Below, piece by piece: positions 52,154-63,784 of a DNA stretch of 64,000 bases. The position numbers were made by a program, and so were the translations under genes. How positions within the stretch are numbered: position 1 is the stretch's first letter; each line of letters starts with the position of its first letter. Source of the stretch: Krasilnikovozyma curviuscula (Eukaryota > Basidiomycota > Tremellomycetes > Cystofilobasidiales > Mrakiaceae); NCBI GenBank assembly GCA_014825775.1, contig MVAQ01000032.1, positions 1 to 64,000 of the forward strand, given 5' to 3'. The notes beneath the pieces were generated by a model. That model was not told the origin of the DNA and searched no databases. It was given only the letters and a program-made list of their open reading frames with translations.

Positions 52154-54064
52154 ATGTCCCACCGGCAGCTTGCCCTCTGCTCGATCGGTAAACCAGCCAG
52201 CCCCCTCCTTCAGAACATGGGCATCCTGAACAGAAGAACAATGATGTCTGCTGGCTTGGTCAGGAAACGTGTGCCAGGCTGGTGCGTTTGGGGAAAGCCT
52301 ATAGCAGACGGGGAACACGACGGACTGACGCAGCTTCTTCGGTCTTCTCGACAGCGTCGTTCCACATTCTAGATACCTTGAACTTCAGGCTTATCCTTCT
52401 CGACAGCTACCCAGGAGAGTAGAAGACTCTGACACTCCTCTGGCAGTTGAACCAGAAACCGATCCACTACCAATTCCCACTTTCACCGAGGGCAAAATCA
52501 AGTTCAAAGACATGGTGCTCTCACCCTTCCACCTCCGAGATCACTGTCGCTGTCGGTACTGCTGCCATCCAGAAACAGCACAAAGAACACTCGACACCTT
52601 CTCAATACCGGACGACATTGCACCAATCGATTTATGCGCGAGCAAACTCGGGCTTCACATCACCTGGCCCGGTACACCAAAGGAAGAGACGATGTCGTCG
52701 AAATCTGGAGAGGATGCAGCTGCTGTCTCGGTGGCCAGCAACGAAGAGATGGCCGATAACGTCCCGACCTATCACGAATCCTTCTACCCTACCGCCTTCC
52801 TGCGCAAGCTCTCTCCCGGTCCTAAGCCACCGACAACATCCCAGTTCTTGGTCGATCACTCGATATGTCTCTGGTCAGACACAGAAGCGGGTTATCCGGT
52901 GTCGAAGAGCTCGTCTGCACCGCCGTCGGTTCAGTTTAGCGATCTGATCGAATCGGACGACGTCGTCAGGAAGGCTTTAGGTAAGGTCGCGAAGTTTGGG
53001 GTGGTGTTTGTGGAAGGTGTTCCTGTCAATCCCGAGGAGACAGAGAAGGCTTGTCGTCGTTTAGGAGTGTTGCGAAACACGCACTGTAAGTTCGATAACT
53101 CCCTTATCGACTTTTTCAATTTCTCACACTTCTCTTACCACATAGATGGAGAGTTCTGGGACTTTACTGCCGATTTCAAACACGGCGATCTGGCTTACTC
53201 GAACCAAGCATTACCTCCTCATACAGATACAACCTACTTCGTAAGTCAACCCTCACTGTTGTCCGCACCTCCAGCACAGAAGCTCTTGAATTGATCAAAA
53301 CCCATTTTCCTTTACGTTCAGACGGACCCATGTGGTCTCCAAATCTTCCACCTCCTCTCCCACCCACCACCCGGTACGGGCGGTACGACGGTCCTCGTCG
53401 ATTCGTTCGCTGTCGCAAAACAGCTCTTCACCCTCGATCCCGCCGCGTACCACACGCTCTCGTCCTCTCCAACACCAGCGCACGCAGCAGGCACTCCGGG
53501 TTCAATTTTCCGCCCGAGCCCGCTCAGCGGGTTCCCCGTCTTAAATCACGACAGTAAAGGGAACTTGTATCAGACGCGATGGAACAATGAAGACAGGAGC
53601 TTGATGGAGGATCTTGGCGACGGAAAGGTGGAGGAGTGGTATAGAGCTGCAAAGATCTGGGAGGGACTGCTGAGGAAGGAAGAGAACCAGTGGTGGCTAC
53701 AATTGAAACCGGGAACGATGGTTGGTGAGTGTTGAGAAGAATTTCAGCGTTTTGCGCGAATTGCGCGAGGAACGATTCCGCTAAACTGACCTGACTTGTA
53801 TCTTGTCATTCAAGTTCTAAACAACTGGCGTTTGATGCACGGTGAGTAAATCAGCTTGATTCGTTTTGCAAATGCCTTTTCGTGCTACTTATCAATCTCT
53901 GCTTCGGGCTCGCAGGTCGCTCCGCATTCACGGGCGAACGAAGAATGTGCGGCGCTTACATTGGACAGGACGAATGGCTGAGTCGATGGACAGCGCTGAG
54001 AGAAAAAATGAGGCAGGAAGAAGGGAGTATTGAGTCTAATACAGTGTGGAACAAAGTTTACTGA
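52154..54064 (+). CDS. trimethyllysine dioxygenase (carnitine biosynthesis)
   Basis: This Fe(II)/2-oxoglutarate enzyme hydroxylates N6-trimethyllysine, the first step of carnitine synthesis, usually in mitochondria. The protein is about 500 residues. The N-terminal zinc site appears as LRDHCRCRYCCHPETAQR. The catalytic barrel has GDLAYSNQALPPHTDTTYF (first His and Asp ligands), FHLLSHPPPGTGGTTVLVD, the 2-oxoglutarate region FRPSPLSGFPVLNHDSKGN and NNWRLMHGRSAFTGERR (second His ligand). It ends NTVWNKVY. The 5' end is uncertain: the ATG at 52154 needs an intron at about 52279-52332 (GTGCGT to GACGCAG) to reach the frame of the large exon. This adds an Arg-rich, acid-poor N-terminus (GILNRRTMMSAGLVRKR) that could be a mitochondrial presequence. 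Introns near 53087, 53240, 53724 and 53844 are standard. Confidence 0.88.
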
Positions 54065-54548
54065 ATAGAACGAGGTGGGCCGTCTATGGCTCAAAACGAC
54101 GACACATGATAACGACCTGAATATGAAACTTTCATAATGATACTTTGAAAAGGCATTGATAAGATCGGAATATGCACATAAGAGGCTAAACGCGTGTGAA
54201 AAAGAGACATGATAAAACATAAGAGGCAAAATCAGAAGTAAGATGGGGTAACTGTGCATGGATTAGAAGTTTGATATTGTATCTATTAGCAAGTGTTATT
54301 GAGTGTAGTGATTGAAGTGTAGGGACCGGTATAAGTGAGTTGGTGGTGTATATAGTAAAGATTCTAAAATTAAATGTCGATATCATCTAGAGGTTGATGT
54401 GGAAGTTGATCCTAGGTGGTAATTAAGTTTGAGCGTCTAGTAGGTTATGTTGAGATGAAGTAATGCGGCTGTGATGAGATGAGATATAGCTTCTCGTAAT
54501 GTAGTGGCGGTCGACGTAAAATCAGAAGGCGAATTAGTGTAGAGCTGA
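54065..54548. other. intergenic region between convergent genes
   Basis: 484 bp of AT-rich 3' flank between two stop codons. No gene was seen. Confidence 0.5.
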
Positions 54549-56842
54549 TTAGAAAGTTGACCAGACCCAGGTTCTGGAACCAGCGAAAGACTTTGCAAGT
54601 TCTTCAGCTTGTTCCTTCACGTTGGATCGACGAGATTGACGGAGGCCTAGACGGCACAAGAGCAACCGGAAATCAGTAAGTGAGGACGACGTACTGTCAA
54701 TAAAAGAAGATGAGAATAGTATTTACCATCGCCAGCGTCATCCTCCTCGTCATCATCATCGTCATGTCTCCTCCTCTCTCCCTCGTCCCACTCATCGCCA
54801 TGGAACTCTCCGCCAGCACCACCAGCAGGCGTGCTACCGCCGCCGCTACTGAGCATGCTACTTCCACGAGCTTTGCCCGTCGAGCCATACGCGAGAGGGT
54901 ATGCTCCGAGAACGCCGCCCTGACCCATCCACGGCTCACGTCCACGGCTAGGTTCTCTTGAGATCGGGGGAGTCTTGATGCCCGAGTTGCTGATCGCGTT
55001 GGGGCCACTCGAGCCATACCCGGCGTAGTTCGAGTTGATGGACCGTGTGCGTGAGAGCGGTCGGGAGCGGAAGCCTGTGGGTGTGTGCTCACCATTGATG
55101 GATGCCGATGTTGCAAGGGTGCGGTACCGAGCTGGAGAGAGCGAAGGGTGTCGCAGGATACTGCTGCTACCGTCGTACAAAGGATAGTCTGCTCCGGAGG
55201 AGGATGATGACATTCGAGATGAGGAGTCGGTGATAGTGACATTAGACTCGAGAGGTGATGACAGACTCGATTTGCAGTCTAGACAGACGCGGGACTGGAG
55301 AATCATGGCAGAGTTCGTGCTGGTAGATGTTGAGGAGCCGTCTGTCGCGGCGGAGCTGGCATTCATGAGAGTGACGGGTGTTGTGGGTGGTGACGATGAC
55401 AATGAAGACGACGTTGTAGATGTGGAAAGGGTAGGTGTCGCCGAGCGGTCTGGGAAGAGAGGCTGAATGATGGTCATCGCTGAAGAGATTGGCGACGTGG
55501 TTGAGAAAGATGATAGCGATGCTGTTGAGGAATTGATTGCTCCAGCTGATGATCCTGCTGGGAGAAGTAGTGGATGTGTTGCTGAAGAGCAAGCTGCACA
55601 GAATATTCCGCCACATCTGGTTGCAAACGAAATTTTGGTTTAGTAACGCAGACGTAAATCAACAAAGGGAGAAATTGTGGATGCAGAGGACTCACTTCCT
55701 ACAATGATGTCTTCTACCCCAGAATCCGAATTTCCTCTGACAGCTGATGCGGTCGCACACATCGGAATCGCTGTCGGGCTTCCAGTACTCCTTGGGTAAA
55801 GCATAATCTGAACGACCGAGTCCATCTAGGAAGCCAGAGTTATCCATCCCGTCATTCGACGCCGAAATGTTGTGTGTGTCATTTTCTTCCTCAATGTATT
55901 GGGTGGTGGGCGAGCTAAAGTAATCTGCCGAGCTGTGTCTCGCGAGTGCCGAAGGGGTCAACAGCGGAGCTGCTGGCGCGATGTACGATGGAAGGTGGAC
56001 GGCTGAAGGAGTAGCTGAGTTAGTTGCTAGTGGGTTGAGAGAGTGGATCGTTGGCGAATGAGAGGACTCGGAATGGGGCGAAGGCGTTCGAGTAGATGCG
56101 CCCACAGAAGACGAGGGGGAGGCTGTTTTAGTCACGAGAAAGAATGGCGAAACAGAAAGCAAAATCAAAGATGAGTTGTCAGTAATCTTGTATGGTATTT
56201 GAAACCAGGAATAGAGTGAGTAAAGGAGCAGAAAGGGCGAGGTTTCAAAGATGCTTCTCAACATCCCATGCTGCGATCGACGAGGCTAGTCGCCTGCGCT
56301 CGGGAACTCTAACACCGCACAAAACGTTGGTTGAATCACACTCCTTGTAAGCAGGAGATTCCAAGCTGCTTTCACCCAGTCAGATGCATTTGTTCTCTCC
56401 CTCGTCGCATTGTGCTGCTGGCAGCAAATTATGAAGAGCAAGTCCGGAAATCGGAGGAGCAGAAAGAGTGGCACACCGCTCCTCGTTTGACATGGAAATC
56501 ACGATCCAAAAAACGACAACGTCGGTCGACGTCTAAACATGCCTTACTGCACCTGGTCAAACCCCATGATACACATCGAATACCGACGGAAACAGAAGAA
56601 AGAAACAGAGAAATATGAAGGGACGACGTACCATTCCGGCTAGCCTTCTCACCAGCTTCCTTTCGCCTCCTTTCCCTCTCCCTTCGACGGGCTTCCTTGC
56701 TGCCCTCCTGGGCCTCAACCTTCCTGGCCCCAGCCCGTCGCCTCTCTGCTTCGTCTGGATCTTCTGTAGGAGGGGGCTGCAGGATGGGTTTGTCATTCTC
56801 TGCACTGAGCTGCTGGGCGAGGAGCGCTCTGGGAGGGGACAT
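54549..56842 (-). CDS. FYVE-finger protein with an insert inside the finger
   Basis: FYVE domains bind phosphatidylinositol 3-phosphate on endosomes. The protein is about 555 residues. A basic, charged N-terminus (MSPPRALLAQQLSAENDKP, then many R/E/K) is followed by a Ser/Pro-rich region, then WKPDSDSDVCDRISCQRKFG, the lipid-binding RRHHCRK and CGGIFCAACS. The final zinc pair, RVCLDC, comes only after about 100 Ser/Thr-rich residues, whereas a normal finger has about 20 there. A Gly/Ser-rich C-terminus with an acidic run (HDDDDDEEDDAGDG) ends EQAEELAKSFAGSRTWVWS plus two residues. The final exon, from 54549, was found by splicing at GATG/GTAAAT and CCGTCTAG. The first intron, 56127-56628, is about 500 nt, very long for this genome. 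The exact family (Pib1/Vps27/other) is unclear. Confidence 0.85.
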
Positions 56843-57639
56843 CTTCGGGGGGAGACTGCTGGGATCCTGACAGGGGGGTGTTGAGTTGGATTGATGCTAC
56901 AATAACAGGGCTTGAGTATTAAAAAAAACAATGGGAGTGCTGGGTTGGATGACAGGGACGACCAGAGCCAGCCAATGGAAGAAGGTGGGTTCAGGTTCTG
57001 CGAAGGTGAGACACTCTCGACTTTTGGCCGCGATGCTTTGACCCTCGAATGAGTCCCTGCTTCAGATTTCCCACATGGCAAATCCGCAAGCGTTTTGCAA
57101 ACTGCGAATGACCCGCTTGCTCTCTTGTGGACAGGGGAAAGATACATGTTCAATACAAGAGGAGCAGGAGAGATGGGGAGATTTTATTGCTGTCTTTTTT
57201 TTCTTTTCAGTTGCGCTTTTCGAAGCAGGCGCAATAAAGTCTTCTTGACAAGGGGAGATCCTGTACTGTGGTATGAGATGGATATCGGGCAGACTGTCTC
57301 GCTGAGAAGAGCTTTGAGGACCGTCTAGAGCACAAAGAGAGACGTAAACAAAGAAACGCCACCCTGTTCTGCGCGCAGATCAAGGACGCCTTCAAATAAA
57401 CACCAATCTCCTCGGGCAGGAAATAGTCACCCAAAAATACATTTTACGAACAAGCGGAACAACACGGAAAATTGTTGCCAAAAAAACGAACCAACCAAAA
57501 AATCGTCAATTGCGATCGCTCATAGAGCAGCGGACGTCCTCAGCTTGACACAGAACGACATTTCCATCCCTTCTCAAGATCCCAACCTCAGCCTGAAATA
57601 CCTACCAGAACAGTCTGAGCTGTAAGCTTCAGCACGAAT
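56843..57639. promoter_or_regulatory. divergent promoter region, FYVE gene and SNARE gene
   Basis: 797 bp between two outward-facing starts, the longest promoter gap in the window. No clear coding exon was found. A short T-rich tract lies at 57187-57210. Confidence 0.5.
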
Positions 57640-58320
57640 ATGGCGCCTGGGTAAGCTTCTCCACGATTTCGTACACCTGGGTAATCCCAATCCGGGCAGC
57701 CTGCGTCCTTACTTTCCTTCCTTGGAAATCAACGGCTGGTCACGGTTTCTTTTGTTACGTGACTGACCTTTTCTTCTATATGGGTGTTCTGCTTCTAGTA
57801 CCTCATCTGATTCAACGTACGAGAACCAGAACGACGAGAGGTTAGACGATTTGCATAGCAAGATTCGTACCCTTCGAGGAGTGAGTTCTCCCGTCCTCAC
57901 GATTGGAATCCCGCTTCTTCTTTCTCATTGACCGTATTCCTTGTGAACATTAGGTTACGACAGATATCTATTCCGATGCTGAAGCTCAGAACCGTCAACT
58001 AGATGAAACTGTACGTCCTCGAAAGGTGGAATACCACGCGACTCCAAGAACTGACCGACACCATTTCTTGCTTTGCATCCCAAACGAAACCCCATCTCAC
58101 GGAACAATACTTCATCGATTATCAGTCCAACACCTTCCTTAAATTCTCAACCAACTTTGCCCGAACAACAGCCCACCAGGCGAAGACCTTTGCCAATAGC
58201 GCGGCCTTCAAGCAATACCGAACAATCTTCTACATCGTCCTCGGCTTCATCGGTGTCTATCTGGGCTATAAAGTGCTGAGGGGAAGGGGGCCGAGCGTGG
58301 GGCGAGAACCGGGCCCTTAG
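57640..58320 (+). CDS. BET1/SFT1-type Qc-SNARE
   Basis: This is a small tail-anchored SNARE of 115 residues acting in ER-Golgi or intra-Golgi fusion. The SNARE helix runs from ERLDDLHSKIRTLRGVTTDI through YSDAEAQNRQLDETSNTFLK, with the ionic-layer glutamine expected in AQNRQLDE. The C-terminal membrane anchor is YRTIFYIVLGFIGVYLGYKV, with a short luminal end. The first exon has only 11 nt (57640-57650, MAPG split). It is followed by introns of 149, about 72 and about 112 nt, all with standard borders and in-phase joins. The length and layout fit Bet1/Bet1L (GS15) and yeast Sft1; these two cannot be told apart with confidence by eye. Confidence 0.82.
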
Positions 58321-58340
58321 TGTGTGTATGTGTGTATGTG
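58321..58340. repeat. TG-rich short repeat
   Basis: A TGTGTATG-type repeat follows directly after the SNARE stop codon, in its 3' untranslated region. Confidence 0.6.
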
Positions 58341-58514
58341 AAACTGCGAGGGCGAACGCGGCTTTTGGATGTTCTCTTTGGTACTCCTATAACGATTTTC
58401 TTCTTCATCTTTGTTCGCTTGCCAAAGAGTTTCTCGAAAATGTGACTAGAGATTATAATGATAACATGCAAGATGTTTGAACAGATTAGAGATTACAACT
58501 TGGCGCTCTCGTCT

Positions 58515-60470
58515 TTATTCTCCCACACCTCTCTGAACAGGCTCTGCTGGGAGAGCCAACACGTGGCCCATCTTTTCGACTTTAGTCCTCATGTATCTGA
58601 GAGGCAAAAAAGAGACACCAGTCAGTCAACGGCTTTTGTGCCATGAACGAGGAGACGACAGCGATACGTACTTGTCGAGTTCTTCGCTGTCAACGATACC
58701 ACCACCAATCATTCCAATACCCGCCCTCCTCTGCTCCCACTCTCTCCTCTCTTTATCCTCTTTCCTCCTCGCCTCGATCCTCTTCCTCCTCTCAGCAGCA
58801 TCCGGGTGGAGCTGACCAGCGAGAGTCTTAGAGAGGGCATGATCGCCTACGGCTGGTGGTGGGATAGGCGACCCTTCGGTTGTATCAGACGCTGTGTCTT
58901 CGTCTTCCGAGTAGATTGGTTCGCCATCTTCGAACTCGTGAGCGTGGACATCGTCGTCATCGCCGTGATTGTGCAAGAGGTGATGGTGATGTTTTTTCTT
59001 ATTCGACTTCCTCCTCGAGGGTCTGACCGTCCACGCTCGAGGAACCATAGGTACTCTCTCGAGGACCATGACCCCCTCCTTCTCAAGCCCATTCACTTTG
59101 CTAGGGTTGTTGGTCATCAGCTTCACGCCGCCTTCGCCTTCCTTCTTTCCGAACCCTAGATCATTCAAGATCGCACCTGCCACCCCCCATCGCCTCATAT
59201 CCGCCCCGAATCCTAGCGCAAGGTTGGCTTCAACAGTGTCCATGCCCATGTCTTGTAAGTTGTACGCCTGGAGCTTGGCCGCAAGACCAATACCTCGACC
59301 TTCTTGTCGCAGGTAGACAATTATTCCTCGTCGAGACGGCGAATTGCTGCGAGGTGGGAAAGAAACGGTTGTCAGCCTTATTCAAGGCTACGTGGAAAAA
59401 GAAGGAAGTCGACCCACGCAATCAAAGCCAAACTAGCATCGAGTTGTTCACCACAGTCACATCGTAACGAACCCACAGTCTCACCAGTATAGCACTCCGA
59501 ATGAATTCTGACGAGCGGTGGTTCAGGCTGCACTGGTGTTGGTAAAGTTAAAGTTGAAGATGATGATGGGGATGCTGAAGGTTTGTCCTGAGCGTGAGGC
59601 ACAGATGGGACTTGAGACTTTGTTGAAGGTGTTAGTCGACCGACATATGCACCTCTGATGATTCGCTCTCGTGGTGTTTCATTCTCTGACCAGACAGAAT
59701 CCAAAGAACGACTTCGAACTGAAGTGGGATGACAAGTACTTGTCAGTTTTACGAGAACGAAGAAAGAAAGGGGACGAGGGGTTACGTACTGTAGCCTTCT
59801 TGGCCAGCATCAGGTCCAGCTTCTAGTTGAGCAGGTTCGTACACAATCGCCAGATGCTCTTTCTGGCCTTCGGGATGAGCACCATCACCGTCCTGACCTT
59901 CCGTCTTGTAGACATGCAAGAAAATAGGACCATGTGGCGTGGGGATCCTCGCTCGGACGGTACACTTGACTTTTGTAGGGTTGGAGACAACATCCTGGGG
60001 TACAGAGGATGATGACTCGGGTGGTGGTGAAATAGACGGCGTCGGAAGCGTCGAGTGGTGTGGTGGGGGCGAACGAGTGCCTGGGTGACGAGGGTTCGTG
60101 ACGGGAAAGAGATGAGGATGGGTCCTCATTCGCTGAGACCTAGGTGCTTGTAGAGAGCGATGGTTATGCCTTACCCAAGATGCTACCATCCAAGAAGGGA
60201 TAAGCAACGAATAGCTACCGAAGTAAAAAAAAACCGCTACTCACGACCAGAATGACCGACATGATTTTTTGTCACAACCCGTTCATTCGAGACTGAGTCC
60301 AGCACAGACGAAAGAGCCAGAGGCAAGGAGTCTAATGAAGCATCTTCCTTTTGTTCCGACGAGGCTGGAGTAAACGACTGTGACAACCTCGAGGGTGATT
60401 GAAGCCTCGAGTGACTCTGAGCGAGCATGTTGAGCAGCAAACCAGAGGAACTGAGGGGATCCTGGGACAT
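58515..60470 (-). CDS. RIB1: GTP cyclohydrolase II (riboflavin biosynthesis)
   Basis: Rib1 opens the imidazole ring of GTP, the first committed step to riboflavin, in the cytosol. The protein is about 560 residues, longer than the bacterial core because of an N-terminal Ser/Pro-rich extension of about 130 residues. Core marks are [20 protein letters not shown] (zinc cysteines), [31 protein letters not shown] and [15 protein letters not shown] His/Asp-rich insert ([17 protein letters not shown]) lies in the C-terminal third. The final exon, outside simple open frames, was placed by splicing GAC-AA/GTACGT to CTCTCAG, giving [16 protein letters not shown] and a stop at 58515-58517, which is the family C-terminus. 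Five introns or so. The gene is tandem with URA5. Confidence 0.93.
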
Positions 60471-60896
60471 TTGAGTGAGATTTTAGCGATGGAGAACGGA
60501 AGATCCGAACTCTGCACTGACCTTTTTATGTCTGTGTTTATGTCGGCGGGTGGAAAAAGTGATGACTGATATCGGGAGCTTGCCGTGAGAAACGCCAAAG
60601 CACGTCTTTGTCATGAGAGAAAAATCCACGGCTCGGATCGCTTTGTAACAAAATCAGCCAGGTTCAAGCATTAGAAAGACAGATTAAAGTGAATGAATAC
60701 AACTAGATACATGTACAAAACGACACTAATAAACAAAAACGTCGGTGCAATGACTCATTCTGACTTTTCAATAGCACTCAAAAACACTATGGAAGCCCTT
60801 TCACAAGTGCTGACGAGTCCACGAAATGCACAGAGAGCCCAGCAATTTGTTTATCTATCTAAAGCGAAAGATCCCCTTCCCGTCTCTTGTTCGACT
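60471..60896. other. intergenic region
   Basis: 426 bp between tandem minus-strand genes, holding the 3' end of URA5 and the RIB1 promoter. The short plus-strand frame at 60693 has no family resemblance. Confidence 0.5.
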
Positions 60897-61798
60897 CTAG
60901 ATCGCTTTTGAGCCCCATTGCGCTCTGTATGCTGACATCTTATTCAAATCTTGGTCCATCGTTCCGCTCTCCTCCATGTACTTCATAATATCATCCATTC
61001 CAACGATTGGAATGACTGGTACCTTGAATTCCTTGGAGACTTCTTGGATAGTTGATAGATCGCCCTTTTGACCTCGTTCCTGTCTGTCGATCAGAACGAT
61101 GATTCCGACCAGTTCAGCCTTGGGGTGCGCTGCGATAATGTCAATTGCACCTCTGATAGCAACCTATAATAGAAAAATGGAGAGTGTTCAGCGCTGTGGA
61201 CAGAGCGGAAGGAGGAAAGTGTGCACACTTACACCGGAAGTCATAACATCGTCAATGACTACAATTCTGCCTTCCAAAGGAGCCCCAACCATGTTTCCAC
61301 CTTCTCCGTGATCCTTTGCCTCTTTCCTGTTGTAAGTGTAGTCCTTCTGGACGCCTTTTTGGGAGAGAGCCATACAAGTGACAGCTGCGAGCGGGATACC
61401 CTTGTACGCTGGACCCAGGAGAACATCGAAATCGGAACCAATTACGGAGGCGAGTAAAGAAGAAGCGTAGGATTCTGCTGCTTGAGTGACTAGGGATCCA
61501 GTGTAGAGCTGACCGGCGTTGAAGAAGTATGGTGAGATTCTTCGAGACGAAAATATGTTACTTCCATGATGTGTTCACGAACTCAGTCTCAAAGTTCAGC
61601 TCACCTTCCACTTTTGAGGGTGAAGTCTCCAAACATTAGCGCCTTTTGAGCCAGACATTCAGAAATGAACTGGGACTTGTACCCTTCCAGCTGGTCGCCC
61701 TTTGGCTGGAGGACCTTGGCGACTTCTGCTGCTGTAGCGACAGCTGGATCAACCAGCTCCTTTGGGAGAGAATCGATGATTGATGGAATTTCAGGCAT
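60897..61798 (-). CDS. URA5: orotate phosphoribosyltransferase
   Basis: This enzyme joins orotate to PRPP to make orotidine 5'-phosphate in pyrimidine synthesis. It is well known in Cryptococcus as the target of 5-fluoroorotic acid selection. The protein is about 255 residues. Marks are [39 protein letters not shown], the substrate loop [34 protein letters not shown] (flexible catalytic loop) and the PRPP motif [17 protein letters not shown]. It ends [11 protein letters not shown]. The start [15 protein letters not shown] at 61798 gives about 30 residues more than many orthologues. A shorter start is not available in frame, and an upstream non-coding exon is possible. Two introns are inferred, one inside SGR and one at the end of the PRPP motif. 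Confidence 0.93.
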
Positions 61799-62161
61799 CG
61801 CGATGCAGAGATTTGAGATGGCGATGGATAGAGGAGAACCTGCAAAGAAAATATTTTGTGGGTTTATCCGTTCGCTTGTTTTATTTCGGGGCTGCTGATA
61901 TTTTTTTATTTTTTTCACCCAATCCTGCTCAATGACATCTGCGAATATACCGTCTGTTCGCCTTACTTTTATATGGAAAATCCCAATCAAAATTCCTATC
62001 CTCAGTGGCGAGAATCGATGCAGCTGATCCCATCTGACTGTCGCCGTCACTGTTGGACAGCCAAGCACTACGATTTAAAGCAATGGATAGACCAGTGAGT
62101 GGATTGGCGGTCAAAGACCTTGGACTGGTGTCTGATAGCCCTCCCTTCACCTGCACAGCGA
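61799..62161. promoter_or_regulatory. divergent promoter region, URA5 and CCDC6-like gene
   Basis: 363 bp between two start codons. A T-rich run at 61895-61920 is the most marked compositional feature. No extra gene was seen. Confidence 0.5.
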
Positions 62162-63784
62162 ATGTCTTCCAGGCAGAGCTCTCATTCAGTGACTGACGAC
62201 GGAGGCCCAGAGAGATTCAGACGAACATCCACCAGTTCAAGTGCAGTCAAAATGGAGTACGGTGTTGTGATCAGCCTAATCTACCGTGATACGTCGTACT
62301 TCGCCTTGCTGACCAGAACTGCTCTTGATTTGACTCCAGCCGTGAAGAGATGCTGGCTCGCGAAGAGCTCATCAACGGTTACGAATATGAGGAGGAGAAG
62401 ATGCTCAATACTCTGGGCAGAAAACTCGAAGAGGTCAGTTTCCCTCTCATAAGATGGTACTCTCGGATGTTGTGAACTAACCTGTCTTTTCCTTAAACTT
62501 GCACGACTGCAATTTCGAAACTCCATTGGCGGTCTCAGCTGCGCGGCGAGAAGACGACTCTCCAGGCAACGATGGATATGGAGTCTGAAGCCCTTGTAAA
62601 CCGTCTTCAGAGGTGAGAGAATTTTTTGGGGGGTTGTTTTGCTTGCTTTGATATTGCGACTGAGCCTCTTGGTGTTCCTCAGACAACTGTCCCACGTGCA
62701 GAGAGAGCTCGAAGTCGCTCTCGCCTCGCAATCTGGTGAAGACAGCAGCAGTGCTACCCATCGCACTGCTTCTGCTGGCCTGCTATCAAGCTCACCAGGT
62801 TTACCACCAAGCATTGCTCCATCTCTAGGAAACATAGGTTTGGATCCACTCTCTCCAGCGCCAGCTACCATCATTGACGCTTTGAGAAGAGAGAATGAGA
62901 CTATCAGAAACAAGCTGTAGGTTTTACTTTTAAACCGTTTGAAATGCAGTTTTCTAAACTGTTCCTATTTGTACAGCGTTGATCTAGATCGATCTTACAT
63001 CAACGTCTCGTAAGTAACCCTGCGCTTACCTATGACAGCCATCGTCGGAGTAACTAAAATCCAATTTGGTGTTAGACGACAAAACGAAATATATCGTGAA
63101 GAGTTGATTGATCTCAGAAGAAGATTAGGACTTCCAGTTGATGAGCTTGTCGGGTTCACATCTTCTGCTTCCTCCTCTTCCAACTACATCCCCACGCTCC
63201 ACCATCAGTCGTCTTCTGGTCGACGATCTCTTTCTCCTAATATGCATCCATCACGTGGTGTTAGATCACCATCATCCCCTTCATCGTCATCAGCAGCTAC
63301 TTCTACCAGTCGACCCTTCCCGATTCCATCCAGATCCACCCCTCACGTCTTACCACATGTCTCCAACGATTCTTCCGCTTCCAGCTCCATTTCAAGCTCT
63401 CCATCCACTCCGTTCTCACCCTACAATCACGGTTCAGCTCAAACTAACATGACTACCCCCTCGTCAAACACCAACGGAGGCATCTACTCTGGTAATGGTG
63501 GCCTCGTTCAGTCTTACCCCAACGCACCACCACCATCGCTATCAACTTCTCTGGTGTCTGCTGAGAGCGGCAGTCCAGTGGTCCCAATAGCTTCTCTATC
63601 ACCGGCGAATGGAAGCGGCAATGGAACTGTCGTCGAACACCACAGAAGAAGAAGCAGTGGTACGTCCAGGATAGCAGAACAAGGGCAGTTCTTGAGAAGG
63701 GCACCAAGCCATGCCACCGGTGCTGGCTCTGCCAGTGGAGGTTCCTCGGCGGTTGTGGATGCAGATATCCTGATGGCGGAGTAA
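62162..63784 (+). CDS. CCDC6-like coiled-coil protein (DUF2046)
   Basis: The protein is about 430 residues with a short Ser-rich N-terminus (MSSRQSSHSVTDDGGPERF), a central coiled coil and a long Ser/Pro-rich C-terminus. The coiled coil reads MDREEMLAREELINGYEYEE, KMLNTLGRKLEEL, EKTTLQATMDMESEALVNRL and QRQLSHVQRELEVALASQ. This pattern, with repeats ending NTL..K and VNRL, is the hallmark of animal CCDC6. A second helix (IIDALRRENETIRNKL ... NEIYREELIDLRRRLGLP) completes it. The intron after AVKM uses GTACGG and CCAG to keep the frame. Human CCDC6 is a DNA-damage-related protein and a fusion partner of RET. The fungal role is unknown. The gene is divergent from URA5. Confidence 0.82.

Noticed and set aside
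52447..52947. 166-codon frame overlapping the trimethyllysine dioxygenase
   Set aside because: The other frame carries the zinc and iron motifs of the enzyme, so this one is a shadow.
54697..55242. 181-codon minus-strand frame overlapping the FYVE gene
   Set aside because: It is out of frame with the FYVE exon, rich in Arg/Ser/His from shifted serine codons, and has no start context.
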